Assembly (NCBI RefSeq): GCF_017639855.1
Contig: NZ_CP072115.1
Span: 1,928,501 to 1,992,500, forward strand
Origin: Streptococcus sp. zg-86
Lineage (GTDB): Bacteria; Bacillota; Bacilli; Lactobacillales; Streptococcaceae
Direction: 5' to 3'
DNA length: 64,000 bases
Shown here: positions 8,391 to 16,484 of the stretch, one piece after another
How positions within the stretch are numbered: the first letter of the stretch is position 1
How the letters are laid out: the number at the start of each line of letters is the position of its first letter
Notes under the pieces: generated by a model
Told to the model about the DNA's origin: nothing
Seen by the model: the letters and a program-made list of their open reading frames with translations, nothing else
Databases searched by the model: none
Program-made: the position numbers and the translations under genes

Positions 8391-8756
8391 ATGAAAACTG
8401 GACAAATCACTCAAACCTACAAGATTAGCCGAGATACCCTTCGATTCTATATTAAGAAAGGATTGCTCATGCCAACTATCCAAGAAGGACAATATAGCTG
8501 GAGCGAGCAAGATTGTCAAGAACTTGAAAACATTCTCCAACTACGAGAGCTAGGTCTCTCTATCAAAGCCATTCAACGAATGAAAGAAGTCCATGACACC
8601 ATGTGTGGCACCAGAGAACAATGGCTCGAAAACCGTCAGGTCCTACAAAAGGAAGTAGCTGAACACAGAAAAATGATTGAGCAATTACAAAAGCAAATCC
8701 ACAACATGAGCGGATTGATTGAGCAACTCGATAAAAAATTAGCAGAAAGCAAGTAA
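8391..8756 (+). CDS. MerR-family transcriptional regulator
   Basis: The 121-residue protein starts MKTGQITQTYKISRDTLRFY and continues IKKGLL, the winged-helix DNA-binding domain of MerR regulators (about 1-70, including the LGLSIKAI segment). It ends in a long dimerisation coiled coil (about 80-121). There is no sizeable effector domain and only one cysteine (in TMCGTRE), so metal sensing is not suggested. The ATG at 8391 is chosen because AAAGGAG lies 5 bases upstream; a longer frame starts inside the repeat. No divergent partner gene is present, so the target is unclear. Confidence 0.85.
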   Translation: MKTGQITQTYKISRDTLRFYIKKGLLMPTIQEGQYSWSEQDCQELENILQLRELGLSIKAIQRMKEVHDTMCGTREQWLENRQVLQKEVAEHRKMIEQLQKQIHNMSGLIEQLDKKLAESK

Positions 8757-8769
8757 AGGAACTCGCTTC

Positions 8770-8995
8770 TTTGATAAAAAATTGTTTCCTAGGTTCCAAG
8801 TCTCGCATTTTTTCGTAAAAAATTCTTCACTTCGTTTCTAAGCTGAGCTACTTATATGAAAAATCGGGCACTTTGGTTCTAAGTTGGCTGTTTTTTCATA
8901 AAAAATTGCGTACCTTACTTCTAAGCTCGGTTTTCTTCACAAAAAATCTATCACTTCGTTTCTAGGCTAGACTTCTTACATGAAAAACGGATTAC
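8770..8995. repeat. Array of ~6 degenerate ~42-bp repeats
   Basis: Units recur every 41-42 bases (A-rich cores near 8773, 8814, 8855, 8897, 8938 and 8979). Each has the form CAT(G/A)AAAAATTG, then about 8 bases, then CTT(C/T)G-TTTCTAAGCTxGxCTT. The same unit forms a second array at 58500-58760. It fills the merR-gltX gap; no gene is seen. Confidence 0.8.
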
Positions 8996-9019
8996 TTTGA
9001 TATGAATAAACAGTATGAT

Positions 9020-9060
9020 AAGAGAGGCTGAACCTGAGTCCAGCCTCTCTTCTGTTATTT
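9020..9060. terminator. Bidirectional terminator between merR/repeat array and gltX
   Basis: AGAGAGGCTG and CAGCCTCTCT form a 10-bp stem around a 10-base loop. On the plus strand a T-rich CTGTTATTTTT follows; on the minus strand the stem lies just after gltX. Confidence 0.75.
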
Positions 9061-10515
9061 TTCAATTGCTGCCAACATATTATCCAAATGCTGAATTGAT
9101 TTTTCACGGCCGAGCAGATAAATGGTATCTGGTAATTCTGGTCCGTGCATCTCGCCTGAAACAGCGATACGGATTGGCATAAAGAGGTTTTTACCCTTGA
9201 TACCAGTCTCCTTTTGAACCGCTTTGATTTGTGGGAAGATGTTTTCAGATTTGAACTCTTCCTCGGTCATTGCTTCTAATTTTTCTTTAAAAGCTGTCAG
9301 AACCGTCGGAACTGTTTCGCCTGCCATGACTTCTTTTTCAGCCTCTGTCAAAGCTGGAAAATCTTCAAAGAAAAGATCGGTCAATGGCACAATTTCATCA
9401 ACTGCCTTCATTTGTGGTTTGTATAATTCCACTAATTTTTCAGCCTTATCTGTCAAACGACCTGCATCTGCCAAGAATGGTTTAGCCAGTTCAAAAATCG
9501 TTGCAAAATCGGCATTCTTGATGTAGTCATTGCTCATCCAGTCCAATTTCTTCTGATCAAAGGCTGCTGGAGACTTACTGAGACGATTTTCATCAAAGAG
9601 CTGAATCAATTCCTCACGAGAGAAGATTTCATCCTCTCCACCAGGATTCCAACCAAGAAGGGCAATAAAGTTAAAGACAGCTTCTGGTAGGTAGCCTTTC
9701 TTGCGGTAATCTTCAATAAATTGCAGCGTATTGGTATCACGCTTAGACAACTTTTTACCCGTTTCAGAATTGATAATTAAGGTCATGTGACCAAATGCTG
9801 GTGCTTCCCAACCAAGGGCCTCATAGACCATGAGCTGTTTAGGGGTATTGGCAATATGGTCATCCCCACGGATAACGTGGGAAATTCTCATCAAGTAATC
9901 ATCAATTACAACAGCAAAGTTATAGGTTGGATAGCCATCTTTTTTCTGGATAACCCAGTCGCCACCGATGTTACCACCCTCAAATTCAATCTCACCCTTG
10001 ACCATATCTGTCCATTTATAGATACCAGCTTCATTTACAGCTAGACGAACGGTCGGAATGATGCCTGCCGCCTCACGTTCTGCAACATAAGCCGCTTTTT
10101 CTTCAGCTGACATCCCAAGATACTCATTGATATAGCGCGGCGTTTCACCGGCTGCTTCTTGGCGCTCACGCTCAGCTGCTAATTCTTCCTCGGTAACATA
10201 AGACTTGTAGGCTAAGCCTTTTTCCAACAACTCATCGACATATCGTTGGTAAATTTCAAGACGCTCTGACTGACGGTATTGTTCGTGGGTTTCTGGACTT
10301 TCATCCCAATCAATTCCCAACCACCGTAGATTTTCCAGCTGCGAACGCTCCCCGTCTTCGACATGGCGCTTACGGTCCGTGTCCTCAATCCGAATCAAAA
10401 AGGTTCCGCCATGGTGACGAGCATACAAATAGTTAAAGAGCGCCGTCCGCGCATTTCCGATATGTAATAGCCCTGTTGGACTTGGTGCGTAACGCACACG
10501 AATAGGTTTTGTCAT
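9055..10515 (-). CDS. gltX: Glutamyl-tRNA synthetase
   Basis: A class I aminoacyl-tRNA synthetase that charges tRNA-Glu, and in Gram-positives also misacylates tRNA-Gln for the GatCAB route. The 486-residue protein has the HIGN signature at 18-21 ([12 protein letters not shown]), a GDDHIANT segment, and the KMSKS-equivalent KKLSKRDTN. Length is normal. The ATG at 10515 has a GGAGAGCTTATAGCAA leader. It is leftward and apparently monocistronic, with a terminator downstream. Confidence 0.97.
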   Translation of the reverse strand: MTKPIRVRYAPSPTGLLHIGNARTALFNYLYARHHGGTFLIRIEDTDRKRHVEDGERSQLENLRWLGIDWDESPETHEQYRQSERLEIYQRYVDELLEKGLAYKSYVTEEELAAERERQEAAGETPRYINEYLGMSAEEKAAYVAEREAAGIIPTVRLAVNEAGIYKWTDMVKGEIEFEGGNIGGDWVIQKKDGYPTYNFAVVIDDYLMRISHVIRGDDHIANTPKQLMVYEALGWEAPAFGHMTLIINSETGKKLSKRDTNTLQFIEDYRKKGYLPEAVFNFIALLGWNPGGEDEIFSREELIQLFDENRLSKSPAAFDQKKLDWMSNDYIKNADFATIFELAKPFLADAGRLTDKAEKLVELYKPQMKAVDEIVPLTDLFFEDFPALTEAEKEVMAGETVPTVLTAFKEKLEAMTEEEFKSENIFPQIKAVQKETGIKGKNLFMPIRIAVSGEMHGPELPDTIYLLGREKSIQHLDNMLAAIEK

Positions 10516-10608
10516 TTGCTATAAGCTCTCCTTGTCAAAATTCAATACCACCATTATAGCACATATTCCCTGCTTTGAGCCAAAAAATCAGCCGCAAGGG
10601 CTGATTTC

Positions 10609-11292
10609 TTATAAGCTGATAATTTCAAGGGTCGAAAATGCCAAGTCAGCTTTGACCACGAGTTTCTTGTCAAATACGGTAGGAGGAGATACCTGCTGAA
10701 TACTGCTAAAAGCCTTATCTGCTTTGACTTGCACCAGCCAAGTAGCTGGCACGTAGAGTCGAACAGTTGAAAATGCAGCATCCACTTCAAATACCGCCTC
10801 CTCACCAGCCATGACAGCATTGTCAAAGTAAATCGTCGCACTACCAAAAGCGACATCAATCGTGTCACGTACAAAATTTGTGTCGTGAATGTAACGGGTT
10901 GAGCTACCAAAGGCTACACTGTCTTCGTCTTCGACCATAGCTTCTTTTCCACCACTTGCGACAGACTTGAAATCTCCCAAAAAGCGAATATTTCTCCGCT
11001 TGGGCTTAAAGAGAATGTGACAACCCAGACAGGCCAAAATAGCACCGACAATGATTGTCTTGGTATCCACCACTAAAAAATGATACTGCTTGTTCAGCAA
11101 GATAAACAACCAAGTTCCAAAGAAGAAACTATCGTACAATCTTCTCCTCACCAGACCATTCACCAAGCCTGCTACCAACACGACAAGCCAGACTATTTTC
11201 CAAATTGAAAAATCAAACCGTGGCAAATAGTTTTGAAACAAGACCAAGCCTGACAAGGTTAACAAGCCAATTCCCAATACATACTTTTTCAT
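10609..11292 (-). CDS. LiaF-like membrane protein (cell-envelope stress modulator family)
   Basis: The 227-residue protein has about four membrane spans in its first 95 residues (LGIGLLTLSGLVLF; IWKIVWLVVLVAGLV; SFFFGTWLFILL; TIIVGAILACLGCHILF). A soluble C-terminal beta-rich domain follows (about 125-227; DTIDVAFGSATIYFDNAV, RLYVPATW, STLEI) and resembles the LiaF/VraT C-terminal domain. LiaF proteins inhibit cognate response regulators until the envelope is stressed. Here the partner is not a LiaSR pair but a LytTR-domain protein ending 4 bases upstream, so regulation of that protein is the likely role (inference). Most of the KKKYVLGI start is standard. Confidence 0.75.
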   Translation of the reverse strand: MKKYVLGIGLLTLSGLVLFQNYLPRFDFSIWKIVWLVVLVAGLVNGLVRRRLYDSFFFGTWLFILLNKQYHFLVVDTKTIIVGAILACLGCHILFKPKRRNIRFLGDFKSVASGGKEAMVEDEDSVAFGSSTRYIHDTNFVRDTIDVAFGSATIYFDNAVMAGEEAVFEVDAAFSTVRLYVPATWLVQVKADKAFSSIQQVSPPTVFDKKLVVKADLAFSTLEIISL

Positions 11293-11296
11293 AGGA

Positions 11297-11743
11297 CTAC
11301 CTCAATTCCTGTAATCTTTCTTTTAATAACTGATAATAATGCCGTGAAACATGAACCACCTTGTGCGTATCCGCAAATCGAATCCGACTGGTTCCCGAAA
11401 AGGATTTATCAAGTGAGTACACCGATCGTACATTCGCAATACTGGACTTTGAAATCCGACAAAATGTAATCGGTAAGATCTCTTCTAGTTCATACAGCTT
11501 TAATTTTACCTCGTAGGCATCCGTCTTTGAATGGGCAAAAATCTTCGCACCATCTGTTTCGAAGAACAAGATTTCTTCCAGCTTGACAAAATACTCACTC
11601 GATTCCTTATAAAAAACCAAGGACGGCTGATTCATCTTTGACAAAAGGCTTTGTATCTGGTTTACCTGATCGGTCAGATTCGCAGCCCGGATGACCACTT
11701 CGACATCATCAAGGCCATCATCTAGTTCAATCCGTATCTTCAT
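11297..11743 (-). CDS. LytTR-domain DNA-binding regulator
   Basis: The 148-residue protein has a short N-terminal region (MKIRIELDDGLDDVEVVIRA) and a C-terminal LytTR domain (about 50-148: YFVKLEEILFFETDGAKI, FCRISKSSIANVRSVYSL, VVHVSRHYYQLLKERL). It lacks a receiver domain, so it is not a classical two-component regulator. LytTR proteins of this length are often paired with a membrane inhibitor, as in streptococcal LytTR regulatory systems. The ATG at 11743 is preceded by AAGGAGG; an upstream in-frame start has no ribosome site. It is cotranscribed with the LiaF-like gene (4-base gap). Autoregulation is plausible. Confidence 0.82.
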   Translation of the reverse strand: MKIRIELDDGLDDVEVVIRAANLTDQVNQIQSLLSKMNQPSLVFYKESSEYFVKLEEILFFETDGAKIFAHSKTDAYEVKLKLYELEEILPITFCRISKSSIANVRSVYSLDKSFSGTSRIRFADTHKVVHVSRHYYQLLKERLQELR

Positions 11744-11908
11744 AACTCCCTCCTTATTTTTTATACAGATTATTATAACAGGATTCACTTCAAACACAAT
11801 ACCAATTCAGTAACTGGTCCATTTTCACCACTAAGTGGTCATAATCTTCAAGGAAAATAAAAAAGAAGAACCTGCCCGCAATTCAGCATGGCATTTCTTC
11901 CCTTCTTT

Positions 11909-12550
11909 TTAATCGTCTAATGGCATTCTGGTGGCCTGATAATATGGTTGCAAGGTTGCAAAGGCTTCTCCTAACTGAGATAGGACTGCTTCGATAGAGG
12001 CTGCCTCTGTCAAATCCACATCCACCTTGACCAAGACCTTACGAATCTTATCTTGAGCTAGCTGCTCAAGTAATAAGGCACGATTGGCTTCTGTCCCTGC
12101 TACTCGTCTGCTTTCACCATTTTCCTGTACCATATAATAAAGAGAGTCTGTTATTGCGACTTGTAAGACTTGATTTTGCTTGGCTAGACTTTGCTCATCT
12201 TTTTTGCGCTCCACAAAACTCACCTCTACTGAGATACCATAAGCTCTTTGATCCCCATACAACCGTAAGGCAAACATCGGCTCGCTGACAGCTCCTTCTG
12301 CTTGAAAATAGGTCCAAAAATGAGGCCTTGCAATCTGGGCTTGGTTCATCCATTGGCTCGTACGGTGCATGTCTAAATGTGGTTGAAACCGATGAAAAGC
12401 CTGGGCTAGTTGCTGAAATTCCTTACGTGCAGTCTGAGCTACTATTTTCATTTCAAGCATACTGGTACGCAATTCTCCTGCCTTTTCAGGTGCCATATAT
12501 TTGTCCCCTTGGTAGGAAAGAAAAGCTGCTAGAGCAGGAAATAAGGTCAT
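11909..12550 (-). CDS. Conserved protein of unknown function
   Basis: I do not recognise this 213-residue soluble protein. It starts MTLFPALAAFLSYQGDKYM. It has an alpha-helical N-terminal half (LEMKIVAQTARKEFQQLAQAF) and a mixed region with RPHFWTYFQAE and an alternating stretch ending RKVLVKVDVDL. There is no signal peptide or membrane span. AAAGGAG precedes the ATG at 12550 by 5 bases; a TTG six codons upstream lies within that ribosome site and is not chosen. It follows the AIM24 gene by 48 bases, so cotranscription is likely. Its function may relate to AIM24 or to the downstream LytTR/LiaF-like pair. Confidence 0.6.
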   Translation of the reverse strand: MTLFPALAAFLSYQGDKYMAPEKAGELRTSMLEMKIVAQTARKEFQQLAQAFHRFQPHLDMHRTSQWMNQAQIARPHFWTYFQAEGAVSEPMFALRLYGDQRAYGISVEVSFVERKKDEQSLAKQNQVLQVAITDSLYYMVQENGESRRVAGTEANRALLLEQLAQDKIRKVLVKVDVDLTEAASIEAVLSQLGEAFATLQPYYQATRMPLDD

Positions 12551-12598
12551 ACAAACTCCTTTATTCAATCCACTATCTATTCTACTTATCCGCAGATG

Positions 12599-13354
12599 TT
12601 ACAAAAATGCATCCAATAAAGTGGTTTTTCCGCCACCATCTCCACCACCTGTGATAATATGGCTTCCGATGACTTGAGCAAAGGTTTCAATGTTTAAGCT
12701 CTGAACGTAGATTTCACCGTAGCCCGTAAAGGTATTGACCACGCCTTCGCCTGTACCGATAGACTGCAAAAAGCCATTTTCAAGATGAATATCATAGTTC
12801 AACTCTCTACTCCAAGCAACGACATGGGCATTGTCAATCGTGATACTTCCTCCGTGTAGTTCCAATTTTTTAATCGAACCAAAGGCATTCGCAAGTAGAG
12901 TTCCTTGTCCTTCTGTTGTCATCACGAAGAAACCACCTTGTCCACCAAACAAGGCACGCCCTACACTTTGACGCTCCATTTTATACTGGGCAGATCCATC
13001 AAGGGCTAAAAAGGCACCGTCATTCAAGCAATATTGCTTGGTACCCAATTCAAGTGCAATGACTTGACCTGGCATAGAGGGTGCAAGGGCTAGCTTGCCG
13101 TCATCAGCGCTTGAAATAGCTTCTGTGATAAACATTGACTCGCCAGATGTCATAGAGCGACCAATGGCTCCCATGAGCTTCCCAAGACCAGAGCCACCAC
13201 GCGCATTCAGCTTGGTGTTTAAGGTTACACTCGGTGTATGATAGACCATGCTTCCCCGCTGAATATAGGCTGTTTCCCCTCTTTCTAGGGCAATTTCAAC
13301 AAGCGGAAATTGCATATTGCTATCAATAGTATAGTTCATTCGATTATCAGGCAT
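12599..13354 (-). CDS. AIM24/TIGR00266 family protein
   Basis: The 251-residue protein belongs to the AIM24-like beta-helix family. It shows glycine-rich repeated beta segments (LERGETAYIQRGSMVYHTPSV; GKLMGAIGRSMTSGESMFI; GQVIALELG; GGQGGFFVMTTEGQG; LHGGSITIDNAHVVAW) and a C-terminal GGGDGGG stretch. Bacterial members have no established biochemical role. AAAGGAGG precedes the ATG at 13354. It is first in a leftward cluster with the unknown gene and possibly the LytTR/LiaF-like pair. No signal peptide, so cytoplasmic. Confidence 0.82.
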   Translation of the reverse strand: MPDNRMNYTIDSNMQFPLVEIALERGETAYIQRGSMVYHTPSVTLNTKLNARGGSGLGKLMGAIGRSMTSGESMFITEAISSADDGKLALAPSMPGQVIALELGTKQYCLNDGAFLALDGSAQYKMERQSVGRALFGGQGGFFVMTTEGQGTLLANAFGSIKKLELHGGSITIDNAHVVAWSRELNYDIHLENGFLQSIGTGEGVVNTFTGYGEIYVQSLNIETFAQVIGSHIITGGGDGGGKTTLLDAFL

Positions 13355-13480
13355 TGTAAGGCCTCCTTTTGTATCGTTTATTTAATACAAGTATACACTT
13401 TTCCTCAAAACCTGTCAAGCCTGATAGCAGATGAATTTTCCATTTTCATTGAATACGCGCATCACACCCTCATGACAATA

Positions 13481-13786
13481 TAGTGGATTGAGAAAGGAAT
13501 AGGACAAGGCAAGGAGCTGCAGATAGAACTGGCGTTAATTGAGGATTACTCCATAATCCCTATTTCAAACCTTCAACAGTCCACTGGACCGTTCTTAACG
13601 ATGTCCTAATCTTTAGAACCCGTATTCATAAGCGAAGTCATTCTAAGCGGGAGCTTATTTTACGATAATCAAGGCACTTTTTTGAAGGAATACTGACTGT
13701 ATTTCGAAAAAAAGCAACGATGAGCAGCTAAAAATAAGCCTTGAATGTTGCTGAGCTGTGAATACAGGTTCTTATTCAATTCACTA
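13481..13786. mobile_element. MITE-like element with TA-flanked imperfect terminal inverted repeats
   Basis: TAGTGGATTGAGAAAGGA (13481-13498) and the reverse complement of the segment ending at 13786, TAGTGAATTGAATAAGAA, match at about 14 of 18 positions. Both ends begin with TA, as expected for IS630/Tc1-type insertion at TA dinucleotides. The 306-bp interior has no open frame. The right end reaches into the carbonic anhydrase gene and supplies its TAG stop. It occupies most of the 13355-13783 gap. Element identity is inference. Confidence 0.5.
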
Positions 13787-14278
13787 GACAACTTCTGTCA
13801 TACGCCCCGTATCAACATCATAAACTGCACCAGAGATGATAATATCCTCTGGAATCAAAGGAGATTGCCGCAACAAGTTCATATCCTCACGAACACTCTC
13901 TTCTACATCACTAAAGGGCAAAAAGTCCTGATGAGACACATCTACACCTAGGATTTCCTGCAAGTCCGCTTGAAAACTCTCGTTGGTGAAGGTTTGCGCA
14001 CCGCAATCCGTATGATGTAGCACCACAATTTCCCGAGTACCTAGTTGTTGTTGGGAAATGACTAGCGAGCGAATCATGTCATCTGTCACACGACCTCCAG
14101 CATTCCGCAAAATATGGGCATCTCCAAGCGCTAATCCCAAGGCTTGTGCCACGTGGAGCCGCGAATCCATACAGGTCACAATCGCTACCCTGGTCTTTGG
14201 TTTCAAGGGCAAATGGTGTGTCCCATGCAAATCCACATAGGCTTGATTGGCTTTCATAAACTGTTGAAAATAAGACAT
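13784..14278 (-). CDS. Beta-class carbonic anhydrase
   Basis: Catalyses reversible hydration of CO2, supplying bicarbonate for carboxylations; this is important for streptococci in ambient air. The 164-residue protein has the beta-class zinc site: C36-x-D38-x-R40 (CMDSR) and H89-x-x-C92 (HHTDCG). The ATG at 14278 is chosen over one two codons upstream because GGAAAGGA lies about 6 bases before it. The stop codon is within the end of a MITE-like element, so the native C-terminus may have been altered by a few residues. Confidence 0.92.
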   Translation of the reverse strand: MSYFQQFMKANQAYVDLHGTHHLPLKPKTRVAIVTCMDSRLHVAQALGLALGDAHILRNAGGRVTDDMIRSLVISQQQLGTREIVVLHHTDCGAQTFTNESFQADLQEILGVDVSHQDFLPFSDVEESVREDMNLLRQSPLIPEDIIISGAVYDVDTGRMTEVV

Positions 14279-14388
14279 AAACATTCCTTTCCTAACTCAT
14301 TTTTCATACTAGACTATCATTTTGCCTTGCATTTGTCAGCCATGGGGCTTCGTAAGGCAGATTTTTACTGTTACTTCCGAATAGGTAA

Positions 14389-14431
14389 GAAAAGCAAAAA
14401 GCTAGCCATTTCATGTGAAAGACTAGCATTC
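14389..14431 (-). terminator. radA terminator
   Basis: On the minus strand GCTAG-TCTTTCA pairs with TGAAATG-GCTAGC and TTTTTGCTTTT follows, about 30 bases after the radA stop. Confidence 0.7.
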
Positions 14432-14457
14432 TCTTTCCATACAGTTTTAATAATCGT

Positions 14458-15819
14458 TTAACCAAACACTTTCTTCAGCACTTCGCCGATTGTAGTCACT
14501 CCAACAATCTCAATTCCTACTGGAATTTCAAGACCAACAAGAGAATTTTTGGGAGCATAAATTTTAGTAAAACCTAACTTGGATGCTTCATTGATTCGTT
14601 GTTCAATGCGGTTGACACGGCGAATTTCACCGGTCAAGCCGATTTCACCGATAAAACACTCTTGGGGATTGGTTGGCTTATCCTTGTAACTAGAAGCAAT
14701 TGCAACCGCAACCGCCAAATCAATCGCTGGCTCGTCTAGCTTGACCCCCCCAGCCGACTTGAGATAGGCGTCTTGGTTTTGGAGCAATAAACCCGCACGT
14801 TTTTCCAAGACCGCCATGATAAGACTAGCCCGATTAAAATCAAGCCCTGTTGTCGTCCGCTTGGCATTACCGAACATGGTTGGTGTCACCAAGGCTTGTA
14901 CTTCTGCTAAAATAGGGCGTGTGCCTTCCATCGTAACGACAATGGCTGATCCGGTCGCACCATCCAAGCGTTCTTCTAAAAAGACTTGACTGGGATTAAG
15001 TACCTCGACTAATCCTGCTGCTTGCATCTCAAATATCCCAATTTCGTTGGTTGAACCAAAACGATTTTTAACGGCACGCAAGATACGGAAGGTATGCTGG
15101 CGCTCTCCCTCAAAATATAACACGGTGTCCACCATATGCTCTAGCATCCGAGGACCTGCAAGCGTACCTTCCTTAGTCACGTGTCCTACAATAAAGGTCG
15201 CAATGTTGTTGGTTTTCGCAATCTGCATCAGCTCCGCCGTCACTTCTCGCACTTGACTGACCGACCCTTGAACACTTGAAATCTCTGGACTCATAATGGT
15301 CTGGATTGAGTCAATAATGAGGAAATCAGGCTGAATCTTCTCAATTTCTGTCCGAATACTTTGCATATTGGTCTCAGCGTAGAGGTAAAATTCATTATCA
15401 ATATCACCGAGCCGTTCACTCCGCAATTTGATTTGCTCAGCGGACTCCTCACCACTCACATACAGAACGGTTCCTCGACTAGCTAATTGAGTCGAAACTT
15501 GCAAGAGCAAGGTTGATTTGCCAATCCCTGGATCCCCACCAATCAAGACGAGACTCCCTGGCACCACGCCACCACCTAAAACACGGTTGAATTCTGCCAT
15601 ATCTGTCTCAGTTCGAGCAACATCGATTGACGTTACTTGATTGAGTTTAACGGGCTTGGTCTTTTCACCCGTTAAAGAAACACGGGCATTTTTGACCTCA
15701 GCGACCTCAATTTCCTCTACAAAAGAAGACCATGCACCACAATTGGGACAACGGCCCAAATATTTGGGAGAATGGTAGTCACAATTCTGACAGACAAAGG
15801 TTGCTTTTTTCTTTGCCAT
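14458..15819 (-). CDS. radA: DNA repair protein RadA
   Basis: RadA (Sms) is a RecA-like hexameric helicase that promotes branch migration during recombination and, in streptococci, transformation. The 453-residue protein has an N-terminal zinc finger C10-x2-C13 ... C23-x2-C26, a Walker [11 protein letters not shown] (about 93-102), the family KNRFG motif ([11 protein letters not shown]), and a C-terminal Lon-protease-like domain ([26 protein letters not shown]). It starts 2 bases after the dut stop, so the two are cotranscribed, as in pneumococcus. Confidence 0.96.
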   Translation of the reverse strand: MAKKKATFVCQNCDYHSPKYLGRCPNCGAWSSFVEEIEVAEVKNARVSLTGEKTKPVKLNQVTSIDVARTETDMAEFNRVLGGGVVPGSLVLIGGDPGIGKSTLLLQVSTQLASRGTVLYVSGEESAEQIKLRSERLGDIDNEFYLYAETNMQSIRTEIEKIQPDFLIIDSIQTIMSPEISSVQGSVSQVREVTAELMQIAKTNNIATFIVGHVTKEGTLAGPRMLEHMVDTVLYFEGERQHTFRILRAVKNRFGSTNEIGIFEMQAAGLVEVLNPSQVFLEERLDGATGSAIVVTMEGTRPILAEVQALVTPTMFGNAKRTTTGLDFNRASLIMAVLEKRAGLLLQNQDAYLKSAGGVKLDEPAIDLAVAVAIASSYKDKPTNPQECFIGEIGLTGEIRRVNRIEQRINEASKLGFTKIYAPKNSLVGLEIPVGIEIVGVTTIGEVLKKVFG

Positions 15820-15821
15820 AC

Positions 15822-16265
15822 TTAGTTCCCCGTTGAGCCGAAACCACCTGTACGTGTCCCAGTTGCTTCGTCACCATCTGCCAATAAAAAGGGCGCAAAT
15901 ACAGCTTGGACAATCCGCTCTCCAACTTCAAGTACGACTGGTTTGTCCGTAATATTTTGCATTTGGGCAAAAATATGACCTTCATTACCTGGATTTCCAT
16001 AGTAATCACCGTCAATCACACCAACCGAGTTAATCAAGACCAAGCCTTTCTTACGAGGATTGGACGAACGGTCATAGAGATAAAGAACTTCTCCTTGTTG
16101 CATATAGGCTTTCACACCTGTCGGTACTAGTTTAATCTCACCAGGTGCAACTTCCACGCGCTCTGCCACCTTCAAATCATAGCCTGCTGCATGGGCTGTT
16201 TCCCGCTTTGGCAGTAAGTTCTCATCTGTAAATTGTGATACTAATTCAAAACCACGTTGTCTCAT
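15822..16265 (-). CDS. dut: dUTP diphosphatase
   Basis: Trimeric dUTPase, hydrolysing dUTP to dUMP and pyrophosphate and so keeping uracil out of DNA. The 147-residue protein carries the five family motifs, including [33 protein letters not shown] and the C-terminal phosphate-closing [10 protein letters not shown]. The start has GGAGACAGAC before ATG. A TATAAT (minus strand, 16297-16302) is the likely -10. It heads a dut-radA operon divergent from hylA. Confidence 0.95.
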   Translation of the reverse strand: MRQRGFELVSQFTDENLLPKRETAHAAGYDLKVAERVEVAPGEIKLVPTGVKAYMQQGEVLYLYDRSSNPRKKGLVLINSVGVIDGDYYGNPGNEGHIFAQMQNITDKPVVLEVGERIVQAVFAPFLLADGDEATGTRTGGFGSTGN

Positions 16266-16298
16266 GTCTGTCTCCTCAGTCTAATTATCATTTACCAT

Positions 16299-16313
16299 TA
16301 TACTATATATTCG
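16299..16313. repeat. 15-bp direct repeat left of hylA
   Basis: TATACTATATATTCG occurs here and again, exactly, at 20125-20139. The two copies bracket the hylA segment. The left copy overlaps the dut -10 region. Confidence 0.55.
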
Positions 16314-16403
16314 GATTTCTATTCACTTTTGACTACAAAATATCACAATAAGAAAGATTTAACTATAAATAATTCTTCAAAATAGTAGTCTTTGTTGTGA
16401 TTG

Positions 16404-16447
16404 TTTACATTTTGCTCTTTCTTTGATATAATATATAAACCGGTTTA
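16404..16447 (+). promoter_or_regulatory. hylA promoter with RegR operator
   Basis: -35 TTTACA (16404-16409), 17-bp spacer, -10 TATAAT (16427-16432). Immediately downstream is a perfect 12-bp palindrome, TAAACCGGTTTA (16436-16447), placed over the transcription start. The same core occurs in the two promoters of the glycosaminoglycan operon and fits a LacI-family (RegR) repressor operator. Confidence 0.8.
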
Positions 16448-16484
16448 CTATATAAATTTAATGATACAAACACAGGAGCTTATT

